NCBI GenBank assembly: GCA_963823565.1
Contig: CAWGLR010000003.1
Location: forward strand, 992,001-1,056,000
Direction: 5' to 3'
Origin: RHKX01 sp963823565
Lineage (GTDB): Bacteria > Actinomycetota > Thermoleophilia > Solirubrobacterales > 70-9
Length of the DNA: 64,000 nt
Part shown: positions 18,008-27,047 of the stretch, one piece after another
How the letters are laid out: every line of letters starts with the position of its first letter
Position numbering within the stretch: the stretch's first letter is position 1
The notes under the pieces: model-generated
The model's database searches: none
Seen by the model: the letters and a program-made list of their open reading frames with translations, nothing else
Told to the model about the DNA's origin: nothing
Position numbers and translations under genes: made by a program

Positions 18008-19502
18008 CTAATCGGCGTTCCCCGACGCCCGCCGCAGCGTTTCCCGACGCAGAAAGAACGTCGGGACGATTGCGGCAAGTGCCCCCACCGCCCCCATCAC
18101 GAACGCGATCTCGAATCCCCGCTCGAGCGGGATCTCGGTTCCCGCCAGCGTGTTGGCGGAGAGGATCGTGGCGGCGATCTGGGCGCCGAAGACACCGCCG
18201 ACCGTGCGCATGATCGTGTTCATCCCGGTCGCGATCCCGACCTGCTCCTGCGCGGCGATCGCCACCACCATGACGCCGAGCGAGGCGAAGCAGAAGGCGA
18301 TCCCGACCCCCATCAGCGTCATCCAGACGTACAGCGTCCAGCTTTCGTCGTGAAAGCCGGCGAGCAGCGCGAGCCCGGCGGTCGCGAGCAGGATCCCGAT
18401 CCGCAGCGGAACGAGCGGGCCGAGCCGGCCGGCGAGCGAGCCGGCGAGGGGCCCGGCGACGATCATCGCGAGCGAGGACGGGAGGAAGAACAGGCCGGCC
18501 TCGACCGGCGAGGCACCGAAGCCGAAGTCGAGGCGGGCAGCGATCGCGTCCGGCAGCCCGCTGGGGATCTGGACGAAGTTGGGCAGCAGGATGAAGCTCG
18601 AGAACATCGCGAAGCCGATCAGCAGCGTGGTCGCGTTTGCGACCGCCATCGAGCGCTGGCCGAACATGGCCATGTCGACCATCGGCTCGGGAACGCGGCG
18701 CTCGATCCGCACCCAGGCCCACGAAAGCCGCCACCGCCAGGGCGAAGAGGCCGATCACCGCGGGCGAGCCCCAGCCCCAGCGCTCGCCCTCGCTGAGCGC
18801 GACGAGCAGCGCGATCAGCGCGACCGAGAGCGCCGCGCCGCCCGCGTAGTCGGGCCGGCTCGGAGTCTTGATCGGCGACTCGGGCACGAACAGGGCGATC
18901 AGCACGGTGGCGACCAGCACCGGGATCGCCCCGACCAGGAACAGCCATTGCCAGTCGAGGTGCTCGACGATCACCCCGCTCATCACCAGCCCGATCCCGC
19001 CGCCGACCCCGAAGACCGAGCTCACGGTGCCGATCCCCACGCCGATCCGCTCGGGCGGGAACTCGTCGCGGATGATCCCGAACGAGAGCGGGAAGACGGC
19101 GCCGCCGACGCCCTGGATCGCGCGGAAGAAGATCAGCGAGGGAAGGTCCCAGGCCGCCGCCGCCCCCAGCGAGGCGAGGCCGAAGATCGCCATCGCGATC
19201 ACGAGCAGCCTCTCCTTGCCGTACTGGTCGCCGAGCTTGCCGAGGATCGGGGTGAGGACCGAGGAGGTGAGCAGCAGGATGGTCGCGATCCAGGTGACCC
19301 AGGCGGTGCTCGTGTCGAACTCGCGCTGGAACAGCGGCAGCGCCGGGATCACGAGCGTCTGCATGAACGCGAACGAGACGCCCGCGGTGGTCAGCAGCGC
19401 GAGCGTGACCAGGTAGTGCCGGCGTGCGGGGTCGGCGTGCGGCGGCGGCGCTCCCGCGGCGCCCGGCTGGCTCGGATCGGGGGACGTCGGGGAAGCGTTC
19501 AC
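18008..19502 (-). pseudogene. MFS drug exporter (DHA2 type), frameshifted
   Basis: A GTG start at 19502 overlaps the stop of the previous MFS gene by four bases. Up to about 18720 the frame gives the first eight helices with motif A (GKLGDQYGKERLLV) and motif C-like GVGGGIGLVMSGV. The remainder lies one base over, from IERRVPEPMVDM to the stop at 18008, and supplies the other helices (LLIGFAMFSSFILLPNFVQ, GIATGMNTIMRTVGG). One extra base in the CCC at 18718-18720 explains the break. Both halves keep normal codon use, so the lesion is recent or a sequencing error. It is close in sequence to the intact exporter at 30244. Confidence 0.8.
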
Positions 19503-21107
19503 GAGGGTCTGCCTGCGGTGAGGGGATCGGCATCAGGTCGGGGCCTGGCGGGGCCGACGGGCCCCTCCTCCACGGGCGGCGCGAGCGAGCGAGCCTCCTC
19601 GCGGTCCGGGTGGGCGGCGTCCTCGCGCACCGCTCGGCGCAGCGGCAGCTCGGGGACGAAGAGCAGCGCCGCCAGCGCCAGCACCATCAGCGCCGGGCCG
19701 ATCCAGAAGATCGAGTGGATCGCGTTCGCGAGCGCCTCGCGCACGAACGAGAGGCTCCTGGCCGCCGCCCGGCGCAAGCACCGCGCCGCTTCCGACCCCG
19801 TGCTCTCCGGCGCGCGCGCCGAGCTCGGCCGCGAGGCGGTGATTGAGCAGCGCCCCCATCACGCTGACCCCGATCGCGGCGCCGAGCTGGCGAAAGAGCT
19901 GCGTCGATCCGGTCGCCACGCCCAGCAGCCGGCTGGGGACGGCGTTCTGCACGACGAGCACGAGGTTCTGCATCAAGAGGCCCAGCCCGAGGCCGAGCAC
20001 GATCATCGCCAGCGCCACCTGGCCGCCGGTCGCGCCGGTCGACAGCCGCAACAGCAGCCCGAAGCCGGCCGCCATCACCACCGGCCCGGCCAGGAGCGCC
20101 CAGCGGTAGCGGCCGGTGCGCGAGATCACCTGGCCGCTGCCGACGCTGGTCACGATCATCGCCAGCATCAGCGGCGTCAGCGTGACGCCCGAGTCGGTGG
20201 CCGAGATGCCGAGCGCCCCCTGGACGAAGAGCGGCACGAACATGATCGCTCCGAACATCGCCACCCCGACCGCGAAGCCCGCGAAGCTCGCGCCGGCGAT
20301 CGTGCGCGAGCGAAATAGCGACAGGGGCAGTATCGGGTCTCGCGCGCGGCGCTCTTGGAGCGCGAACAGGGCCAGGAAGACGGCGGCCGCCGCGTAGAGG
20401 CCGACGATCTCGGTCGAGCCCCAGGGATACTGCTGGCCGCCCCAAAGCGTCGCGAGCAGCGCGGAGGACAGGCCGGCGGTGAGCAGCGAGGCGCCGAGAT
20501 AGTCGACCGTCTGCGCGGCCTCGGGGTGGCGGGGAAGCTTCAGCGTCGCCCAGACCACGCCCAGGGCCACGAGGCCCACCGGCATCGAGACGAAGAAGAC
20601 CCAGCGCCAGTCGGCGTTGTCGACGATCCAGCCGCCCAGAGTCGGCCCGAAGACCGACGAGACGCCGAAGACGACGCCGACGAGGCCCTGCCACTTGCCG
20701 CGCTCTGAGGGCGGGACGAGGTCGCCGATCACCGCCATCGCCAGCGGTATCAGCGCCCCAGCCCCGAGACCCTGGACGGCGCGGCCGGCGACCAGCTGGG
20801 TCATCGAGCCCGACGTCCCCGCGACCGCCGAGCCCGCCATGAAGAGGACGATCCCGAGCATGAACAGCGGCCGGCGGCCGTAGACGTCGGAGAGCCGGCC
20901 GAAGATCGGGACGGTCACCGTGGAACCGAGCATGTAGGCGGTGAACACCCAGCTGTAGTGGTCGAAGCCGCCGAGGTCGTCGACGATCACCGGCAGCGCC
21001 GTCGAGATGATCGTCTGGTTGAGCGCCGCGACGAGCATGCCGAGCATCACGCCGCCGAATGCCAGCAGCGTCGCCCGCCGCGAGAGCAGATACCCCGACT
21101 GCTCCAT
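19499..21107 (-). pseudogene. MFS drug exporter (EmrB/QacA type), frameshifted near the C-terminus
   Basis: The ATG at 21107 shares a base with the MarR stop. Helices 1-13 are intact, with LNQTIISTALPVIVDDLGG (motif D1), GRLSDVYGRRPLFML (motif A) and GPTLGGWIVDNADWRW (motif C). Near 19776 one extra base shifts the frame. The proper end (EALANAIHSIFWIGPALMV, then RRAVREDAAHPDREE) lies in the next frame and stops at 19499. That end forms a GTGA overlap with the following MFS gene, as expected for a working operon. A 14-helix proton-driven drug exporter by family. Confidence 0.8.
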
Positions 21108-21601
21108 CAGGCGACCTCGTCCATCGCGTCGGCGAGCCGCGAGAGGAGCCGCTCCGCGTGCTCGCGCTCCCCCGGCTCGAGGCTCTCGAACATGGCACGT
21201 CGCGCGCGCTCGACGGCACGGCGCTTGTTGCGCACGAGCCGAAGGCCCTCGTCGGTGAGCGCGACCTCGACCACGCGGCGGTCGTCGCTCGAGTGCGAAC
21301 GGCGGACGGTCCCGGCGCGCTCGAGCGAATCGAGCATCCGGGTCGCGGTCGGCGCCGCGACCCCGGCCGCCTCGGCCATCCTGCCCACGGGCAGTGTGGC
21401 ATGGCCCTGCAGCGCCTCGAGCAGGTGGTACTGCGACAGGGTGAGCTCGAGGTCGCCCTCCGTCGAGATCCGCCCGCGGGCATGACGCACCGCTTGGGAG
21501 AAGCGATCGAATGCCCGTGAGAACCCGCGGAACGCCGCGTTGGGGTCGCGTTCTCCGGCGGCGGAGGAGACGGCGCGGCGTGGTTGCGGAGGCGTGCCCA
21601 C
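21107..21601 (-). CDS. MarR-family regulator of the MFS pair
   Basis: 164 residues. Winged-helix region: LTLSQYHLLEALQGHATLPV, then MAEAAGVAAPTATRMLDSLE and GTVRRSHSSDDRRVVEV. It heads a three-gene leftward operon (marR, EmrB-type MFS, DHA2-type MFS) with one- and four-base overlaps. A perfect 10-base palindrome lies 22 bases upstream of the start. The arrangement is that of a drug-responsive repressor in front of its efflux pumps. Confidence 0.85.
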   Translation of the reverse strand: MGTPPQPRRAVSSAAGERDPNAAFRGFSRAFDRFSQAVRHARGRISTEGDLELTLSQYHLLEALQGHATLPVGRMAEAAGVAAPTATRMLDSLERAGTVRRSHSSDDRRVVEVALTDEGLRLVRNKRRAVERARRAMFESLEPGEREHAERLLSRLADAMDEVA

Positions 21602-21622
21602 CGGCGCAGCGTAGCAGTTCCA

Positions 21623-21632
21623 TAGGTACCTA
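21623..21632. promoter_or_regulatory. Likely MarR operator (TAGGTACCTA)
   Basis: Perfect palindrome TAGGTACCTA, 22 bases upstream of the MarR start at 21601. It shares TAGG/CCTA half-sites with the palindrome before the MarR gene at 14938. Confidence 0.55.
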
Positions 21633-21644
21633 AAGGATTACAGG

Positions 21645-21977
21645 CTAAGCATCGTGTAGCGCCCGGATCGCCTCGGCTCGATGCCAATCCTCGGTCGCGG
21701 CGAACATCGCCGGCCGGGTCGCCGCCACCGCGCCTCGCCGAGCAGCGCTTCGAGATCGCGATCGCTGCGCCCCGGGGTCGTGGTGAAGGAGGCCGCGCCG
21801 GGCGGCGCGGCGGAAGGCGAAGTGCGAAGCCACCGCGTCCCCGGCGGCGGAGTGCCCCAGCCGCGGTGCTCCGCGTACTCGCTCGCCGTGTACTGGGCGT
21901 CGTGGGGCAGCAGGTCCGATCCGGCGGCGAGCTCGAGCGAGGAGACCAGGCTGTGCGCGAGCGTCAGCTCCGCGCCG
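21645..21977 (-). pseudogene. C-terminal remnant of an MBL-fold hydrolase, several frameshifts
   Basis: Read leftward from 21977, three frames in turn give LELAAGSDLLPHDAQYTASE with EYAEHRGWG, then GHSAAGDAVASHFAFRRAAR with GLLHHDP, then SDRDLEALLGEARW and finally MFAATEDW. Together these match the end of RNase Z-like MBL hydrolases (LLIHDAQYT..EY..RGWGHS...HHDP..SD..L...VFAA). The N-terminal metal-binding part is gone, and the universal stress gene begins where it would be. At least three indels and a deletion show real decay. Confidence 0.6.
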
Positions 21978-22478
21978 TCATCGCTCGCGGCTTCGCTGCT
22001 CCAGCTCGGCCGGGCCGTGCACCACGGCGACCGGGCAGGGCGCGTGGGCGACGCACTGCTGGCTCACCGAGCCGAGCAGGAGCCCCGTGAAGCCGCCGTG
22101 CCCGCGCGAGCCGACGACGAGGAGGGTCGCGTCGCGAGCCTCCTCGAGCAGCGCCGCCGCCGCCGCTCCCTCCCGCACGCGGCGCTCCACCGCGACCGCC
22201 TCCCGGCCGCCCCTGAGTCCCTCGAGTGCGGCGTCGAGTTCCGCCTCCGCGACCCGCTCCATCTCCCCTGGATCGAGTCGCGGCCCCGGCGGCTCGAAGC
22301 CGCCGCCCATGTAGCCGGTGAGCGGGTAGTGCCAGGCGCAGACGACGCGCAGCGGGAGCCCGCGCAGCCTCGCCTCCTCGAGGCCGAACTCGAGCGCCGC
22401 CCGCGCGGTGTCCGAGCCGTCGAAGCCGACCACGACCGCGTGGCGTGCCGGGGCGGCCTCACGGTTGCCGTCTGCCAT
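21978..22478 (-). CDS. Universal stress protein (UspA family)
   Basis: 166 residues from the ATG at 22478, which shares a base with the DLH stop. It starts after a 10-residue leader with HAVVVGFDGSDTARAALEFG and ends with the ATP-binding signature VVGSRGHGGFTGLLLGSVSQ followed by APCPVAVVHG, so it belongs to the nucleotide-binding Usp type. It acts in the cytosol in stress survival by family. Coupled to the dienelactone-hydrolase-like gene upstream. Confidence 0.85.
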   Translation of the reverse strand: MADGNREAAPARHAVVVGFDGSDTARAALEFGLEEARLRGLPLRVVCAWHYPLTGYMGGGFEPPGPRLDPGEMERVAEAELDAALEGLRGGREAVAVERRVREGAAAAALLEEARDATLLVVGSRGHGGFTGLLLGSVSQQCVAHAPCPVAVVHGPAELEQRSRER

Positions 22479-23230
22479 CACGAGCCCTCCGCGAGGTGGT
22501 CGGCGAAGAAGGCGAGGATCCGCCGCCAGGCGTCCTCTGCCTCCTCGGGTCGGTACTCGACCGTGGCCAGCGGGCGCAGGGCCCGCGCCGCCGGCCGCGG
22601 CAGGCTGCGGTTCATGAAGCTGTGCCCGGCCTCGGGATAGAGCTTGGTGTCGTGCGCGACGCTGCGCTCGTCGAGGAAGCGGCGCAGCCGCTCGAAGTCG
22701 CCAAGCAGCTGGCGATCGCGCCCGCCGTAGCTCGCCACCACCGGGCAGAGTCCCTCGAGCTCCGTCGCCGACTCGGGCATGCGCCCGTAGTTGACGGCGG
22801 TGGCGCGCAGGTCCTCGCGTGCCCCGAGCAGGAGCGCGAAGCCCCCGCCCATGCAGAAGCCGATCGCGCCCACGCGCGAACCGTCGACCTCGGGGCGCTC
22901 GCGCAGGGCGCGCAGGGCCTCGCCGGCTCGACCGGCGCCCTCGGCGCCGCTGCCGCGAGCGAGGTCGCGCACGGCGCGAGCGATGCAGATCGGCCGCGTG
23001 CCGGGGCCATAGAGCTCCGGCGCAAGCGCGGCGTGGCCCGCCGCTGCAAGCCGCCCGCAGATCCGCTTGATGTCGGCGGTCAGGCCCCAGACCTCGTGGA
23101 TCACGAGCACACCCGGGTGGGGGCCGGGTCCAGGGGGAAGCTCGAGCCACCCGCCCGCTGCGCGCCCGCCGAGCTCGAGCTCGATCCGCTCGCCCGCCAC
23201 CCGCGACTCGTATCCAGGTAACTGCGACAT
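22478..23230 (-). CDS. Dienelactone hydrolase family protein
   Basis: 250 residues from the ATG at 23230; a longer frame upstream would add 42 unlike residues and is rejected. Family signs: GVLVIHEVWGLTADIKRICG near residue 42-60, the nucleophile elbow GFCMGGGFA with Cys in place of Ser, Asp in ASYGGRDRQL, and His in EAGHSFMNR. That Cys-Asp-His triad is the mark of dienelactone hydrolases, which open lactone rings in aromatic breakdown, though many relatives act on other esters. No aromatic-pathway gene is nearby. One-base overlap with the stress protein downstream. Confidence 0.85.
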   Translation of the reverse strand: MSQLPGYESRVAGERIELELGGRAAGGWLELPPGPGPHPGVLVIHEVWGLTADIKRICGRLAAAGHAALAPELYGPGTRPICIARAVRDLARGSGAEGAGRAGEALRALRERPEVDGSRVGAIGFCMGGGFALLLGAREDLRATAVNYGRMPESATELEGLCPVVASYGGRDRQLLGDFERLRRFLDERSVAHDTKLYPEAGHSFMNRSLPRPAARALRPLATVEYRPEEAEDAWRRILAFFADHLAEGS

Positions 23231-23500
23231 TCGCGTCTCGCTTAGATTAGCGGCCGCTCCGCGCTCACGTGGTACTCGAACGCACGAGATTGCGATCCCG
23301 CACTGCCGTGCCAGGTTCCCGCCCGCGGAGGAGCCGGGGGAGGAGGTCCGCTTCAACGGCCGGGCGTCCCTCCTGGGTCCGCACCGAGTCGCCGACCGGC
23401 TGGATCGATGACGAGCTCAGCCGGGCGAGCCTAGATCGGTGCCTGTCCCGCGTCCCGCGCCGCCGCGCCGCCGCGCCGCCGCGTCGACCCGCGGGCGTGG
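23231..23500 (-). other. Intergenic region without a recognisable gene
   Basis: 270 bases between DLH and the next leftward gene. It contains a run built from GCCGCC/GCGCCG units (about 23455-23485) that looks like simple-sequence expansion. No conserved protein pattern was found on either strand. Confidence 0.3.
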
Positions 23501-23992
23501 TCACGGCCCCGAGCCCCTCGACGCCGATAGAGGCTCCGCCGATCGAGCAGCACGGCCTTCGCTGGGGCGACCCGGATCGCCGGCTCGACTGGCGTTCGCG
23601 TCTCCGGGCGGTTCGTAGCGGGCGACCGTGAAGGCGATCAGGATCGGGACCTGGACGGCGAAGACGGCGAGCGAGAGCGTCAGCACGGTCAGTGCGCCGC
23701 CGCTCAGGTCGTTGCGCAAGAAGGCGTACTCGATCATCCCCGCGATCACGGCGTAGGCGAGGAGGGCCCTGCCGCCGACGTCGACGAACCGCCCCCACGC
23801 GAATCCAGCCGTGCGCGCCAGTAGGGCGAGGCTGAGCGCAAGCAGAAGCGCCGAGCCCGCGACCGCGATGATCGCGGGGGTCAGTGGCTCGTCGTTGGGC
23901 AGGCGGGCCGCAAGGTAGATGCCGCCGGCGACGAGCAGCGCGAGCGAGGCCATCCCGAGCTGCGTGATCGGCGGTAGCCCGCGCTCTGTCAT
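23501..23992 (-). CDS. Four-helix membrane protein of unknown function
   Basis: 163 residues; the ATG at 23992 overlaps the previous stop by four bases. Four hydrophobic segments (about 10-28, 36-58, 68-86, 96-120), e.g. LTLSLAVFAVQVPILIAFTV, then a polar, Arg/Ser/Gly-rich tail of 40 residues. No motif was recognised. Its coupling to the five-helix protein at 23989-24651 suggests the two form a complex. Confidence 0.6.
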   Translation of the reverse strand: MTERGLPPITQLGMASLALLVAGGIYLAARLPNDEPLTPAIIAVAGSALLLALSLALLARTAGFAWGRFVDVGGRALLAYAVIAGMIEYAFLRNDLSGGALTVLTLSLAVFAVQVPILIAFTVARYEPPGDANASRAGDPGRPSEGRAARSAEPLSASRGSGP

Positions 23993-24651
23993 CCGGTTGC
24001 GATCTTCGTCATGATCACCAAAGTGGCGACCTGGGTCGCGCCGAGGATCGCGGCGCTGTAGATGAACCGCCTCATCAGGCGCTCGATCACCTGCGGGTCC
24101 GGGCGGGGCCGCTTGAGTTCGTAGAGGACGGCGATGTTGGCGGGCTCGAGCAGTCCGAGCGCGATCACCGCCATCACGCCGACGACTATGTAGCTGGCGA
24201 CGAGCCATTCGTGGTTGTAGTACGAGCTGTCGACGGTTCCCATGTGAACCCCGAGCTGCCAGCCCGCTGCAAGCGTCACCGCCACCACGGTCGGCATGAT
24301 CAGCACCATCTTCGGCATCAGCCGCGCCTGGAAGTGGATTCGCGCCGGCACCGGCATCTTCGCCATTACCGGCCCGAGGACCAGGCCGAGGAAGAGGTCG
24401 ATGATCGTCCAGGCGGCGCCGAAGGCGACGTGCAGGAACATCAGCGGCCAGAACTCGTTCACCGCGATGGCGACGACGGTCAGCGCGAAAACGACGACGA
24501 CGATCGGAAGCCCGGCCCGGGGGACGATCTGGAAGTCCGGCCGCTCGAGTGCGGCCGGGTGTGGTCGCGCCGCCGCGCCTGACTGTGCGACCGAGCCTGA
24601 CACCAGATCCAACCTACCAGCCTCGGGATCGGACAATGCCGCGGATCCCAT
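23989..24651 (-). CDS. Membrane protein of unknown function (about five helices)
   Basis: 220 residues. After a 45-residue soluble lead come hydrophobic stretches such as LPIVVVVFALTVVAIAVNEF and MFLHVAFGAAWTIIDLFLGL. Histidines occur in and near helices (FLHVAFG, GVHMGT, YNHEW), which recalls haem or metal-binding membrane proteins, but no family was identified. Translationally coupled to the four-helix protein downstream. Confidence 0.6.
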   Translation of the reverse strand: MGSAALSDPEAGRLDLVSGSVAQSGAAARPHPAALERPDFQIVPRAGLPIVVVVFALTVVAIAVNEFWPLMFLHVAFGAAWTIIDLFLGLVLGPVMAKMPVPARIHFQARLMPKMVLIMPTVVAVTLAAGWQLGVHMGTVDSSYYNHEWLVASYIVVGVMAVIALGLLEPANIAVLYELKRPRPDPQVIERLMRRFIYSAAILGATQVATLVIMTKIATG

Positions 24652-24711
24652 CGCGCGCGGGCGCGGCCACTCGGGCCCGCCCCACCGACGCCTGATGGAG
24701 GGGCCCGGCGC

Positions 24712-25692
24712 TCAGACCTCGACCGTCGACATGTCGGGATAGCGGTCTCCCATCGTGACGCCGGGGGGCGCCACCTCATCGAGAACCCGCATGTCGTTCG
24801 CGGAGAGCTCCAGGTCGGCGGCGGCGACGTTCTCCTCGAGATATCGGCGCCGCTTCGTCCCAGGAATCGGCACGATGTCCTCGCCGCGGCGCAGGACCCA
24901 GGCGAGCGCCACCTGGGCCGCGCTGGTGCCGCGCTCGCGCGCCAGCTCGGAGATCCCGTCGACGATTCGCATGTTGTGCTCGAACGCGCCGCCCTGGAAG
25001 CGGGCGTTGTGACGGCGGAAGTCGTCCTCGGGGATGTCCTCGGGGCTGCGGAAGCGGCCGGTGAGAAAGCCTCGCCCCAGCGGGCTGTAGGCGACGAACC
25101 CGATCCCGAGCTCGCGCAGCACGCCGAGCACGCGCTGCTCGGGATCTCGCGTCCACAACGAGTACTCGCTCTGCAGCGCAGTGATCGGGTGCACAGCGTG
25201 CGCCCGCCGAATCGTCTCGGCCGAGGCCTCCGAGAGGCCGAGGTAGCGGACCTTGCCCTCGGCGACGAGCTCTCCCATCGCCCCCACCGTCTCCTCGATC
25301 GGCACCGTGCGGTCGACGCGGTGCTGGTAGTAGAGGTCGATGGTGTCGATGCCGAGCCGCTCGAGCGAGCCCTCGCACGCCTTGCGCACGTACTCCGGCT
25401 TGCCGTTGATGCCCACGTACGTCCCATCCTCGCGCCGCTCGTTGCCGAACTTCGTCGCCACGACCGCGCGGTCGCGACGGTCGGCGATCGCGCGGCCCAC
25501 CAGGCGCTCGTTGGTGAACGGGCCGTACATGTCGGCGGTGTCGAGCAGGTTGACCCCCAGCTCGAGCGCCCGGTGGATCGTCGCGACCGCCTCGCGCTCG
25601 TCGGCGCGACCGTAGAACTCCGACATCCCCATGCAGCCAAGGCCGATCGCCGATGTCTCGAGGCCCTGCGAGCCCAGCTTGCGCATCTCCAT
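24712..25692 (-). CDS. Aldo/keto reductase
   Basis: 326 residues, start taken at the ATG at 25692 with GAGAGGAG about ten bases upstream. It begins MEMRKLGSQGLETSAIGLGC and shows the catalytic tetrad: Asp and Tyr in LDTADMYGPF, Lys in VVATKFGNE, His in LYYQHRVD. PIPGTKRRRYLEEN near the end is the NADPH-binding segment. It belongs to the YajO/AKR13-like group that reduces aldehydes and ketones. The real substrate is unknown. It is followed on the chromosome by the end of the cupin gene (57 bases away), all on one strand. Confidence 0.9.
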   Translation of the reverse strand: MEMRKLGSQGLETSAIGLGCMGMSEFYGRADEREAVATIHRALELGVNLLDTADMYGPFTNERLVGRAIADRRDRAVVATKFGNERREDGTYVGINGKPEYVRKACEGSLERLGIDTIDLYYQHRVDRTVPIEETVGAMGELVAEGKVRYLGLSEASAETIRRAHAVHPITALQSEYSLWTRDPEQRVLGVLRELGIGFVAYSPLGRGFLTGRFRSPEDIPEDDFRRHNARFQGGAFEHNMRIVDGISELARERGTSAAQVALAWVLRRGEDIVPIPGTKRRRYLEENVAAADLELSANDMRVLDEVAPPGVTMGDRYPDMSTVEV

Positions 25693-25748
25693 CTCAGTCA
25701 CGCTCCTCTCGTCGCCTGCCGACCGTCGGGTATTCGTCAGTCGGCTCG

Positions 25749-26141
25749 TCAGTCCAGCCACCGGTCCGGGGCCGGGACGCCGTCGCCCCCCTCCGGCTTG
25801 GGGCCGCCGATCGCGATCAGCTCAAGCCCGTCCGGGCCGGCCTCGAACCCGCGGACGACCTCCGGGGCGACGCGAAGCACGTCCCAACGGTGGAGCTCGA
25901 CGATCTCGTCGTCGAGCCGAGCCCGCCCCGAGCCCCCGACCACCACGTACGCCTCCTCCTGCTCGCGATGGCTGTGACCCGTTCGCGAGCGATAGCCCGG
26001 CGCGTAGCGGAAGTGGCTCACCCCGAGGTCCCTCGACGCCAAGTGCTTGCGGGCGAACCTCGCCTCGACGCCCTCGCGGCCGGCGGCGGAGTCCTCGACC
26101 TGCATCAAGTTGACGGTCGCGAATCGCGACACCGATCTCAC
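25749..26141 (-). CDS. Cupin-domain protein
   Basis: 130 residues (a second GTG at 26132 is possible). One cupin barrel: motif 1 with GHSHREQEEAYVVVGGSGRA and motif 2 with WDVLRVAPEVVRGFEAG. The His-x-His-x(n)-Glu metal ligands are present in motif 1; the usual motif 2 His is not (Arg instead), so metal binding may be partial. It lies three bases after the PPOX-type gene, so likely co-transcribed. Confidence 0.8.
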   Translation of the reverse strand: MRSVSRFATVNLMQVEDSAAGREGVEARFARKHLASRDLGVSHFRYAPGYRSRTGHSHREQEEAYVVVGGSGRARLDDEIVELHRWDVLRVAPEVVRGFEAGPDGLELIAIGGPKPEGGDGVPAPDRWLD

Positions 26142-26144
26142 GGC

Positions 26145-26549
26145 CTAGGTCGCAGGCGGGCCGAAGACGTGCAGCGGCTCGATCCTGATGATCACTCGCC
26201 GCTCGCCGGGCTCGCGCATCGGGTAGCGCTCCGCTCCCAGGTACTTCTTCGCCAAGGTATCGATGTGCTCGTCGGCGCCGGAGTCCGTGATCTCCCGCAC
26301 CCGGCCCCGGATCGAGACCCCCGCGAAGGGGTTCTCGCGGTCGACCACGGAAAGGCCGACCCTGGGGTCGCGCCTCAGGTTGCGGACCTTGAGCCGGCCC
26401 TCGGCGCTGTTGACGAGCACCAGCGAGTCCTCGAGGTCGACCCAGACCGGGGTCACGTGGGGGGTTCCATCCGCCATCAGGGTCGCCAGGTGGGCGACGT
26501 TGGGCGCCTCGAGCAGCCGCCGGGCTCCCTCGGAGATCACATCGGTCAC
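26145..26549 (-). CDS. PPOX-class (pyridoxamine-oxidase fold) F420- or flavin-dependent oxidoreductase
   Basis: 134 residues from a GTG. Split-barrel pattern: NVAHLATLMADGTPHVTPVW, LVLVNSAEGRLKVRNLRRDP, VGLSVVDRENPF, then VSIRGRVREI. This is the layout of the actinobacterial PPOX-class proteins that mostly bind F420. The reaction cannot be predicted. It sits between DoxX and cupin genes on the same strand with 3 to 14 base gaps, suggesting one small operon. Confidence 0.85.
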   Translation of the reverse strand: MTDVISEGARRLLEAPNVAHLATLMADGTPHVTPVWVDLEDSLVLVNSAEGRLKVRNLRRDPRVGLSVVDRENPFAGVSIRGRVREITDSGADEHIDTLAKKYLGAERYPMREPGERRVIIRIEPLHVFGPPAT

Positions 26550-26563
26550 GCTCGCCTCCGTGC

Positions 26564-26974
26564 TCAGAAGAGCGGGTCGGTGATCATCAGGTCGAGCTCG
26601 GCGCCGAACTGCTGGAAGAGGCCGAACAGCATCAGCGCCGCACCCGCGAGCGCGATGTCCTTGAGGAAGTGGATCTGGTCCTGCTGGCGCTCCATCGGGT
26701 CGGAGAGCTTCCAGAAGTCGTGCATGGCGAACGCCGTCGGGAGCAGGAAGACGACCAGCAGCGCCGCTCCGAGGTCGGCCCAGATCCCGAGCAGGATGAG
26801 CAGCGATCCGACCATGATCTGGACGCCGGTGAGCGGCACGAGCAGCGACGCGAACGGCACGCCCTTTTGCGCGGCGTACTCGCTCATCATCTTCCGCTGC
26901 GTCACGTGGCCGACGGCTGACGCTGCGAAGAGGACGAAGAAGAGGATACGACCCGCGAGGATCACCCAGTCCAC
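26564..26974 (-). CDS. DoxX-family membrane protein
   Basis: 136 residues from a GTG at 26974 with AAGGAG seven bases upstream. Four helices in the DoxX order: VDWVILAGRILFFVLFAASA, PFASLLVPLTGVQIMVGSLL, DLGAALLVVFLLPTAFAMHD and FLKDIALAGAALMLFGLF. DoxX proteins are small integral membrane proteins tied to thiol/redox stress or quinone chemistry. It is divergent from an HxlR regulator across 73 bases, a common pairing for redox-responsive genes. Confidence 0.85.
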   Translation of the reverse strand: MDWVILAGRILFFVLFAASAVGHVTQRKMMSEYAAQKGVPFASLLVPLTGVQIMVGSLLILLGIWADLGAALLVVFLLPTAFAMHDFWKLSDPMERQQDQIHFLKDIALAGAALMLFGLFQQFGAELDLMITDPLF

Positions 26975-27047
26975 GATCAATCTCCTTGGTAAGACAAAGT
27001 AACCAACTAACGAAAAGGAAGCATACCGCAGCAATAACCTTTGGCGG
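26975..27047. promoter_or_regulatory. Divergent promoter region between DoxX and HxlR genes
   Basis: This 73-base gap is much AT-richer than its surroundings (for example AAGTAACCAACTAACG). It contains GTAACC and GGTAAG half-sites in opposite senses, a plausible HxlR operator. No exact palindrome longer than six bases was found. Confidence 0.4.

Noticed and set aside
23455..23490. Tandem GCCGCC/GCGCCG units as a CRISPR or functional repeat
   Set aside because: Short, irregular, no spacers; looks like simple GC-rich sequence in an intergenic gap.
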